The position numbers were made by a program, and so were the translations under genes. The notes beneath the pieces are model-generated. The model did no database searches, had not been told where the DNA came from, and saw only the letters and a list, made by a program, of their open reading frames with translations. Of a stretch of DNA of 64,000 bases, positions 55,536 through 64,000 are shown one piece after another (within the stretch, counting starts at the first letter, position 1; each line of letters starts with the position of its first letter). This stretch comes from Ischnura elegans (taxonomy: Eukaryota; Arthropoda; Insecta; Odonata; Coenagrionidae), in contig NC_060254.1 of NCBI RefSeq assembly GCF_921293095.1, positions 56,528,069 through 56,592,068 of the forward strand, given 5' to 3'.

Positions 55536-56236
55536 TAATGTACGTGGAAAAACAAATAGATATTTATTGTATTGATATTTTAAATTTTTATTAATTTAAA
55601 AAGTTCATTTTTTTGAGACACTTCGCATTATCTCAAGACAAGTACCAGTTTGCAGGACGCACTTTAGTGATACCCTGACTGTATGTTTTCATTCTTGTTC
55701 GTTGACGGCAACATTGGTGTATTAGCACTGTGGTCCTGTGGGTACATTTCTTTTCTCCAGTACATCCCTAAGACTTATTTGAGTGAGAACATGGCACGCA
55801 CAATGGTTTAATTAAATTGGAATAAGGCCTTTGGGTCCGCCTATCGACGATGCAATTCAGATCGATATTAATGGTTCTCAAATTACTCGCATCACTGCCT
55901 ATTAGGCCGGGTGCGAGTTCCAAAACCCTTCGCGCGTATCGTGGACGTCGGATGATAGGTATCAACCCTTTTGGTCGATATCGGCGCCCCCATCAGGCCG
56001 GGCCACGAATTAACGGGCGCCCCTCCCCCCCCACGGAAGCAGAAACGCCAAATAACACGTCTTCCTGTCCGTGTGGCTGCGTCTCTTTGAGTGCGACATC
56101 GCCGCCTTATCTCAAGTGTGGCTGAGTGAAATGGGGATATCGGCTCTGTCGGTGCAGTTGGAAACAAACACTTAAGGTTCGTTCATTCGCCTCAACCATA
56201 CAAGTGCTGCACTAATCCCTGTGTCCGTAATGCTGT
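55536..56236. other. Intergenic with a GC-richer patch
   Basis: 55850-56170 is GC-richer, with overlapping open frames on both strands (about 91 codons each) but no recognised domain. A coding role is not supported. Confidence 0.35.
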
Positions 56237-56758
56237 AATGGGGAACATGCATGGAATTTGTTCATCATCCTAGTTAGTCTCATTGAATAGAAACTTTTCT
56301 CACGAGTCCAAATATACAAGCCAAAACTCTCCTAGTACTCCACAAACGTCAATAAATGCTAATTAAAAAATGCTCGAATATCGCTTGAAGTCACGTGGCC
56401 TGAAACGCCTTCTGACGTCATCGCACGGTACACCATTCACTTCGCTAAGAGAGTAGAGTGTTAGAGGCTTGAATGCAAGATATTTAGAGTAAAAATTGCA
56501 ATTATTATCGCCAAATTTGAATTTGAGCCCTCGTAGATCGATTTTCTACCCACCTCCTCAGTCTGTCATCAGTGGATACCGTTCCGTGACGTCACGCTCC
56601 GATGACGTCGTGTTTTCAAGCAGCCGATGAAGATCAATTTTTAAAGACTCATAACTCAGCTAAAAAGCATTATTCATACGCGAAATTTTCGACGAGTACA
56701 TTTGAGGTAGAGGCCTTCTTATTCCAGTATTTAAAAAAAATTGTGCATGTTCCCCATT
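56237..56758. mobile_element. TIR element (522 bp), AATGGGGAACATGCA ends
   Basis: AATGGGGAACATGCAT at 56237 is inverted at the right end (GTGCATGTTCCCCATT, to 56758). TGACGTCA octamers lie at 56413 and 56587, with a near-copy (GATGACGTCG) close by. No transposase, and the target duplication is unclear. Confidence 0.75.
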
Positions 56759-57550
56759 GAGAAAACTATTTTGTAGAGAAAGATAAAAGTAATATATTGA
56801 AATATGAAGTTCATGAAATCAGTCAGAAATTTGTTGCTTGAAACTGTATAAGTTAAGTTTTTTCTCGATTCTTCAGAGTAGGAGCTGCAGCTATACACGA
56901 GGAGTGATGCAGGGATGTTGTGAAGTGTTTTTATGTTTCTTTTCTGTCTTTGTATATTTAATATCCATTTTGGGACACTATATTTTCTCTGTGTGTCTAT
57001 TTTTTATATTCTGATTTTATTTTTGCACTCCAGCAATTGGGCTAAAGCTAAAAAAAGAGAAAAATAATGTCTGCAGCACGGGACAATTAAAAATTTGAAA
57101 TTGGGGATTATTTTTCAATGAGTGACTCGCATATAGCCAGACGAAAGTTTCAAAGGGTGTCAAATTCCAAATCTTTGTTTACACATAATATAAGGTTATG
57201 TGTATACTTGATCATATTTTATGTAATATTTGTATTATGAATAATTACAATATTTTTTATTTTACTCAGCAAAGGATCAACGATAGAAAAGAAATTCTTT
57301 CTCGGAATTAAATTATATTGAAATGAAAATTTGGGTTCATGCAATCCATTCTGGCCGGAAGTTGAATATTATGTATATTGAAAGCACCTCTGTGGATCGC
57401 TGAGGCTGCTGACGAGTTTAATGCGACAAATGTGTGCACTCATATAGCCCGCAGTACGATGAAGTTGTTTACTAATTCCCGAAATCGAAAATTAATTAAA
57501 AGACTGCTTAAAAGTAACAGAAGCAGGCCTTATATAGTGGAATGACATTC
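56759..57550. other. Intergenic, no gene seen
   Basis: AT-rich; nothing recognised. Confidence 0.5.
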
Positions 57551-57638
57551 TAAGTTTTAAAAATAACACAAAGATGGCAATATTCCACAGGTTTAAACCT
57601 GTGGAATATTGCCATCTTTGTGTTATTTTTAAAACTTA
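57551..57638. repeat. Perfect 88-bp palindrome
   Basis: Arms of 44 bp meet at GTTTAAAC with no spacer and no mismatch. The left arm begins TAAGTTTTAAAAATAACAC. Flanks differ on the two sides. Confidence 0.93.
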
Positions 57639-58239
57639 AAAGACTGCTGTCGATGAAGGAAAAGATAAGTTATGTCGGAAAATAATTATCCTCATTCGAC
57701 TGTTACCTCAGGATATTATTATAAAAAAAAATAACAAACCTGATAAACGCTGCATACTTAAAGCAAAATTACCAACAATATATGTGTCATCACTTTTAAG
57801 CGTAAAATTTAAAATAAAAGTCTGCTCATGGAAAAAGTGCTAACGGAAGACCCATTTCAAGATTTTTCATCGCTTTTACCGCAATCAAGCATTGGAATAT
57901 CGCAATCTTTGACTGTTATTACCAAGAGGACTTAAAAAAGGAGGGCACAAGTTCGCTCCGCGGAAGATTGTTTTATCCTACCCCATTGAACGCGCGCTTT
58001 AATCGGTTTTCATTACAGTCCTCAGTGCGGCGATGATTGCAGGATGATTCATTTATTCTCAATATTGCCAACGGAGCATTTCCAAAATCAAGAAAATGCA
58101 TTGATAAGTTACCAATTTGATTGTTTATGTCATCACGGATATAAACTTCGATGGACAGACCTAATTAGGGCTTCTTTCCACGTGAAATCCCTATCGCTCA
58201 GCAGTCAGTTGCACAAATGGTGACTTTCCTCCAATTTTA
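57639..58239. other. Intergenic, no gene seen
   Basis: AT-rich; nothing recognised. Confidence 0.5.
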
Positions 58240-58502
58240 TTTGAGTGGGCTGGAAGCCGAAGGGTACAAGTGATTTTTTCTCAACTGAGTTAGGTAACGT
58301 TAACTGTTAGAATAAATACACAAAAACCTGGTTGCCAAGGGAAACGAGTTAGTCTCTGTTATGTACTGACATAAAGTGGAAAATCAAATGCTCTGCTAAT
58401 TATCTAATTGATCTCGTTTGTTTTCTATACCTAATATCTGTACCTACCTCTGTATAGGAAAGAGAAATCACTTGTACCCCTTCGCTTCAAACCTACTCAT
58501 TT
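58240..58502. mobile_element. MITE with about 37-bp imperfect TIRs
   Basis: GGGTACAAGTGATTT (58262) and AAATCACTTGTACCCC (58465) are the core of the inverted ends. Pairing extends outward through GAAGC/GCTTC and GAGTGGG/CCTACTC. The interior is non-coding. Confidence 0.8.
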
Positions 58503-58529
58503 AAATGTGCGGTGGATGGCGGTGCATTT

Positions 58530-59016
58530 ACTGTCTGTAAAAAAAGCAAGATATCCGAGTTTGAGGAGCTCTGGTGTCTAAACAAATCAATCAATTTCAA
58601 TGCAAAAAAAGCTTACCAAAGAGAATTTATTTATACGTTGGACCATATAATTTTAAAACTCTTCGGCTTAATGTATTTCCTTTACTTAATTTTTTCTCAA
58701 AAAAATTACTCGTTTTTTTGCGCGTAAAATGAAGTTGCCCAAATTTGAGCGCTTGGTATTCCCGTAGTTTTCGTTTCAGTAACTTACAATTTTGACACGA
58801 GAAAGCCGGGTTTATAAGTAACAGTTTTCAGAAAACAAACCGCTTATGCCACCAAAATTGATTGATTTGCTGTGAACAACGCAAATATCTGCTAACTTCG
58901 GAACCAACGTAGAAATAAATTCTCTTTTGTATGCTTTTTGTTGCATTGAAATTGATTGCTTCGTTTAGACGCTAGAGCTCCACAAACTCGGGTGTCTTAC
59001 TTTCTTTAGAGACAGT
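58530..59016. mobile_element. Foldback element with about 112-bp arms
   Basis: 58530-58641 is inverted at 58903-59016 with scattered mismatches (for example CAATCAATTTCAATGCAA and TTGCATTGAAATTGATTG). The spacer is AT-rich. The open frame at 58512-58727 crosses the left arm and is not a gene. Confidence 0.85.
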
Positions 59017-59465
59017 AGTTGCCTGCTGGAAAACTCTCCGTTTAAATATTTGTGGAATATTAGAAATATTTAAATATTCATGACAGTTGGCGCATTGCTA
59101 ATAATTACGAATAATAACCGGACGTCGCAATGAAATGTTTTAAGCAAAAGGGAATGTATATAGATAAGGCCCCTGTCTGACCGCGATAACTTGATTCCCC
59201 AACCTCACATCTCTAGAACGATTCGAAACTCATATCACCGATGGCGGCGCTGAAGACGCAGACGTAATTTCCCAATACGGCCGACGCATCCAGGAGAGTG
59301 TTATGATTGGTTATGATGATATATTAAAATTGGTATAGTTGGATGAATCGTCGAGCTACCGCGAAAAATATAGTATAAAATATCAAGTAAGATTTTTTGT
59401 TCTGAGGAGGTATTTCAGTATCTGGGGACAACGACAAATAGCGACAAAGATTCAGAAAGTAAGAA
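59017..59465. other. Intergenic, no gene seen
   Basis: No gene or repeat boundary recognised. Confidence 0.45.
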
Positions 59466-60139
59466 ATAGGGTGGTTTCCTATTATTTTTTTATTGCCTAA
59501 ATCGAAAGATTATTACTCCTGGAGAACGTATTTCACGCTTTTAGATTTTTACATGACGATATCTATTTTTCGCGATTAAATGAAAAGTGAAAAATTTCAA
59601 GCGCGCGAAAACGCGACGCGTAAGTATGAATGCCGGGAAATCTCTCCGTGTGACGTGTTTCTGGTTCCCGCTGCCGCCCTGTGAGGTGACCTTGAGGCGA
59701 TTTGAGCGCTGATACGACGCAGGCTGCTAGCGGGTAGCTGAGTACCCTGCTGGCTGATAGCGCTTGGCTTAAATAAGGATTATTAATACCTTATCAAATG
59801 AAGAAAACTTTCCGACCTTAGCAAGTTTTAATAATTGATTATTAAGACATGTTTCCCTGAGCTATGCGCCTCATGCATGCATTGGTAATCTCAGACGATG
59901 TAAAACTCCTATCTACTCGTATAGAAACTAGGTCCCTGTGACGTCACGTGGAGTGGCATCGCATGGGCGCCAGCCAATCTGGCCCTTTGCAAATGAGGAT
60001 AAAAATGGACCATTGCCATTCGTCTAAACCGGTATTTCTAAAACGAAATAATTTGTATATTATGAATACTACAGTAATGGTGGGTAACGAATCGCAATCA
60101 ATGCCTTTCGTTTTCTTTGATGAAGGAAACTACCGTATT
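59466..60139. mobile_element. TIR element, AATAGGG family, copy 2 (674 bp)
   Basis: Same orientation as 3073-3741 and alignable over its whole length, with substitutions and a few small indels. The TIR is AATAGGGTGGTTTCCT against GAAACTACCGTATT. TGACGTCA at 59939-59946 occupies the same place as in copy 1. Confidence 0.88.
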
Positions 60140-60509
60140 GTAGCTGAAATATCCGCTACTACCTCATGGCGATTACCCAAAGAGGTTCCTAATGACCATT
60201 AATGCGTGACTCTGATAAAAAACGCTATTATTAGGAGGGTAGAAATGAAAAAGTGTAATACGTTGATTACCTTAAACGCCTTAAACCTAAAAAGTCACCG
60301 TCACAGTAAATAATGGATTGTAGCAATTAATACCAACTAAAAGGCATTAGGTATTATGCATAAATATGAACGCATAAATATATTACTTACGACGCTGTGT
60401 TAGCTTAATACGTACAATATAACTTGAAAAATCAAAAAATACCCAACAATTTATTGATTTGTCAACGTAGTATCCTGGAGCAATTGTTTGTCATCCCCGG
60501 AGCTCGGAT

Positions 60510-60720
60510 AATACCTTAATAGGTAATCCAGAGTATCATATAAAATGTCGAAAAGGCTGGATACCCGAGAAAAACCGTTATAATGGTGACTGCAAAGTGA
60601 AAAAAATGTTTGCGCCGCCATAGCACAGTAAGAGAGGAGTTGCGAAAGCACTTTTATGAAAAAGATGCTTAAAAATGTCTCTTCTAACACCCCTTGAGAT
60701 TATGCAGATCCCTCCTGTAA
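60510..60720. repeat. Dispersed repeat, GTCGAAAAGGCTG family
   Basis: AAATGTCGAAAAGGCTGG, GAGAAAAACCG, AAAATGTTTGCG and GCCATAGCACAGTAA appear in the same order as at 12430-12535 and 61760-61880. Confidence 0.7.
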
Positions 60721-61287
60721 CAACGTGTATATGAATCAAGTTTATGGGCAAAAGTAGTGATTTGTATATTACATGCTGTCCACGTTCTTCAAAGCGTTAC
60801 TTTCTGAAGTTCGAATTTGGCCGATAGTTGGCATTCCACTTATCCGGAATCTCGAGTAAGGGACACTGGAAATTATAGTTCATTCGGTCACCGCTGCTGA
60901 TGTCTCCGAAATGGCGCGACGGATGAGAAGGGCCGTTTCACACACGACGTGAATCCTTTGAGGATCGAAGTCGATTCCGGAAGAAGATAGGGAGTATATC
61001 GTTGAAAACACATGAAGTGGTCGCACGTGAAATGACTACTTGGGCTAATGATGGCTCGTGATGACGATAATGAAATGTTTCCGGGCGAGAAGGCGTGGAT
61101 TCGTATGAGAAACCACGAAAATACGCATCCGAGGAAATGGATGGGAACGGAAAACACATTTCGGAAGGAACGAACTTCACGCGACGGAGTAAGAGGCCAA
61201 TTATATATCCGGGGAGAATGGGCTCGATATTTTGGGAGATCTTTATTGTCTCTTTCAAAATACTAACTATCGTAATGAAACCGTACT
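60721..61287. other. Unassigned; possible repeat edge
   Basis: The stretch 60890-61260 is GC-richer, and AAGGGCCGTTTCACACACG near 60929 has the feel of a TIR, but no partner was found. Overlapping frames on both strands have no domain. Confidence 0.3.
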
Positions 61288-61563
61288 TATTGAAATAAGA
61301 GGTAGTTGCACTTTTCCTAGATTATTAAATGCGTACGAAGTGTTTCGGCTCACAGAGCCATAATCTGGTATAAGGGCAGACGAGATTCTTATATCAGATG
61401 AACACTCTGCGAAATATTGAAATAAAAGGTAGTAGCACTTTTCCACAATAACTTAAAGCGTACGACGCGTTTTGACTCACAGAGCCATCATCTGGTGTGG
61501 CTATGTAAGACGATACGCGTTGTACGCATTAAACAATCGTGGAGAAGTGAAACTATATTTTAT
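61288..61563. repeat. Direct and inverted copies of one 85-bp unit
   Basis: About 61288-61372 and 61417-61500 are direct copies (TTGAAATAAR, AGGTAGT, GCACTTTTCC, CGTACGA, CTCACAGAGCCAT, ATCTGG). The first half of the unit is inverted at about 61507-61563. Likely a foldback or a decayed element; type unknown. Confidence 0.7.
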
Positions 61564-61739
61564 TTCCATTATTATAACTTCGACTTTATCACGCCTGAAT
61601 CGGTTGAACTGAAACTCATTTGAACAGTAGTCCATCTTTGAGCGAGTATCAACAGTACGATTGCATAACTATCACCTATTTCGGTATTAATTGTTTCAGA
61701 CAACTTTAATACCACATTTTCGTTCAACTTTAAGTACGT

Positions 61740-61960
61740 AATGTCCTTAATAATTCAGAGTATTAAATACGATGCCAAAAAGGCTGGGTAACCGAGAAAA
61801 ATCGTTTTCATGGTAACTGCAAAGTGTATCCAAAAAAATGTTTGCGTTGCCATAGCTCAGTAACAAAGGAGTTTCGAAAGCATGTTTATTGAAAAAATGT
61901 TTAAAATTCTCTCCTAACACCTCATGAGGTGCTGCAGTTTCCTCTTGTTACATCGTCTAT
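61740..61960. repeat. Dispersed repeat, GTCGAAAAGGCTG family
   Basis: Alignable with 60510-60720 and 12430-12535 (GCCAAAAAGGCTGGGTAACC, then CCAAAAAAATGTTTGCGTTG and CCATAGCTCAGTAAC). Confidence 0.72.
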
Positions 61961-64000
61961 ATGAATCAAATTCATGGATAAATATAGTGATATGTATATT
62001 ACTTGCTGTCTACGTTTATCTAAGCGTTACTTATTGAACCATTGTGAAAATAATAAAAAACTACTTGCCTTATACATTATATTCAGCATGAATATCACAT
62101 CTTTTTTTTAAGTTTTGGAAACTCTCATTTACCAGCTAAAGTGCGTTCCATGAATAAGGCGATTATTTTCTACATTTAAATAATTTTTGGGCATCAAAAA
62201 ATTGGTGCAAAATTTTAAAAACATTTATTAACGTAAGTATGTATCTTAAGTTTATAAAGTAAGAGTAAAAGATAAAAAAGTGACCCTGCGTTTGGCCCGT
62301 GCTTATTTAGTAATGGTGGCAAAGCTCCCTAGTAAACCTTTTAAAGTACTAAACGTACTAGTCTTGTTGTGATCACGAATTTCACCGAAAGGCGAAAAAC
62401 GTGATTTCACTTCCGGAAGCAGGGATACTTGTAGGTAAATCTCGACAAGAGTAAGTTTACCCCAATCATAACGCTTTCTATTAGTCTCCGGTGTCAGCAA
62501 CTCCTGGTCCAGATGTTACATATTTTGGATCGAACAAAAATTACCACTAGCCCATTTAAATTGGTGTTAGCTTATATAATGAAGGTACGTACTGAGAGAC
62601 TATGTGTGTAACTTATAGTTTTTTCATGTACTATGCACATCCATTATATATCTACTGTAAATTCACCACGGAAATCAAATGGCCTCCCTTTCAAGATTGT
62701 GGAAGATTTCGCAAGTTCGCATAATATCCACATGCTTATCAGATCGTCTTTTCTTGGAATCGAGCCACGCCTTCTTGTCTTTCCCCGGGACATTGGCTGA
62801 ATAATCGCTATCTGCAGGCACCTCACCCAATCCGTTGCCTTCTTCGAATTAAACTATCTGAGTCGAAAATATCTTTTTCTCGTGCCAGTTTGCAAATATA
62901 TTAGCACCAACGTCGAGGGGGTTGCATTACTCCAGGATAATATGGTTCTTAATCATTCTCACTTCCATGTCACGCGCTTTTTCTCCCCATTATGATGAAA
63001 TATAATTATCTGCATAACGTACTCATAATAATTACAGTTTGTAATTAAATTCAGTTGATTCCATTTTACTTCAAGAATAAACAATCCTGCCGAATTGAAC
63101 ATATGAATTGAAAATTGTATTGGAGACTTCAACGCATGAAAAAAAAAAATCCCCTGTACGTATGCAGCTTAACTAGCTCACTCAATAATCTTATTTATGA
63201 CTCCATTTAATAAAGCGGCACACTTGAAATTAGCCGAATTTTTGGTGGACCAAATGTGCTTTTCAGATAATAGAAAACCGGGAGTTTTAGTCTCTTTATA
63301 CCTAGAAGAGGTCATACCACATTACAACAACGGCAAAGCCGCGCTGCCGCGTTGTACAGAGTGTACAAAGCCTAGTCTCCAAGCGAGTAGTTCAAAACCT
63401 CGCGATTTACTTCAGACGGTTTCAGTTCCGTATCGTAATCTCGGAGAAGCTATCCTAAGCATTGTTGAGATCGAAAGCCAGCCGTAATGAAGCCAAAACA
63501 AAAGAATTATCGAGGGCGTTATTTATCCAGCCCATGAGCTGATCCTCCTATCATGAATTTTAACTGCGCTTGAGTTTGCACCAAAGGATCCTCCCAAGGT
63601 TGTTTGTGCCTACTACCGCGTACGGCGGCCATTTTGAAGAATTCGTTGAACGTGCCTCCGACGTCTCCGCTAGGAACCGGAGGTGGCGTGAAATCTACTC
63701 TTCAACGCATCCTTCGACTGCCATATTGCAGTCAATTAGTCTAATTCTCTCGATGCAAGAGCGTCATGGGTTCTCACCGATTATTTATGCTAATTATTAA
63801 CTCTTTAGGCTCTGAATATTTAATACTATTAGCTTTCAAAGGTAGACCAATTTAAAATTAGCGGGAAATAAGTTCTCCGAAACATTGAGGGCGTGGAATA
63901 GGATTGAATTCGTTGGCCTGAAACAAATAAAAATTTGCGACGCATAATTCATAACGTCAATAATGCGATCGTTGGTTTCACTGGCTCATATCAACTGGCT
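61961..64000. other. Intergenic to window edge, no gene seen
   Basis: AT-rich with moderately complex parts. The plus-strand frame at 63197-63487 (96 codons) and the one at 63570-63800 show no motif I recognise and no splice-linked partners. They could be exons of an unknown gene or chance. Confidence 0.4.

Noticed and set aside
63197..63800. Two plus-strand frames as a new gene
   Set aside because: No recognised motif and no supporting splice sites or conservation evidence; left as unknown.

Overview
This window looks like an AT-rich, repeat-laden intergenic stretch from an arthropod nuclear genome. An insect is likely, but the species cannot be told from the sequence. Three things point this way: one intact, intronless, very GC-rich forkhead gene whose DNA-binding domain reads as FoxB (closest in memory to Drosophila fd96Ca); a surrounding sea of decayed transposons of insect type; and the absence of operons, ribosome binding sites or any dense run of genes. 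I found only one convincing host gene in 64 kb.

Layout. 1-2667: 3' part of a Jockey/CR1-like LINE with frame breaks. 2850-4020: ends of other LINE copies with a 669-bp TIR element between them. 5124-5702: a 265-bp MITE followed by an antisense mariner transposase remnant. 7190-7900: a GC-rich patch of unknown meaning. 9.2-12.5 kb: a SINE-like piece, hAT-type MITEs, a LINE tail and an inverted-repeat element. 12538-24617: the most informative part, a nest of transposons. Inside a small GGGCGTACCCAG-ended element sits a P-like transposon (A, 12553-24340). A is itself interrupted by a 1.9-kb TIR element (N1, 12573-14464), a second P-like transposon (B, 14476-19074) and a 1.9-kb AT-rich TIR element (E, 19781-21703). 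Both P-like elements have 31-bp TIRs, a 51-codon THAP exon at one end and a TGACGTCA octamer at the same element-specific distance from each end.

25.3-32.0 kb: a tRNA-derived SINE and several hAT-type MITEs, three of them in the window with exact 8-bp target duplications. 32364-33119: FoxB, with a CCAAT palindrome and GC/CACCC boxes upstream and an AATAAA downstream. 35794-36066: five perfect TGACGTCA sites, three in a 23-bp tandem repeat. 36.7-39 kb: a hAT MITE and a large AT-rich hairpin (two 232-bp arms). 41.8-49.4 kb: dispersed repeats, a tandem-unit TIR element, a TIR element with a minisatellite core, LINE remnants and a roughly 150-bp tandem array. 50126-52197: a PIF/Harbinger-like element with another nested in it, both with TTA/TAA target duplications. 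52.2-62 kb: more tandem repeats, LINE tails, foldback elements and one perfect 88-bp palindrome. 62-64 kb: nothing recognisable.

The parts do not form a pathway. The picture is a developmental transcription-factor gene with long AT-rich flanks that have collected transposons in layers, whose relative order of insertion can be read from the nesting. No complete transposase gene was found; every transposon reading frame is broken or partial.
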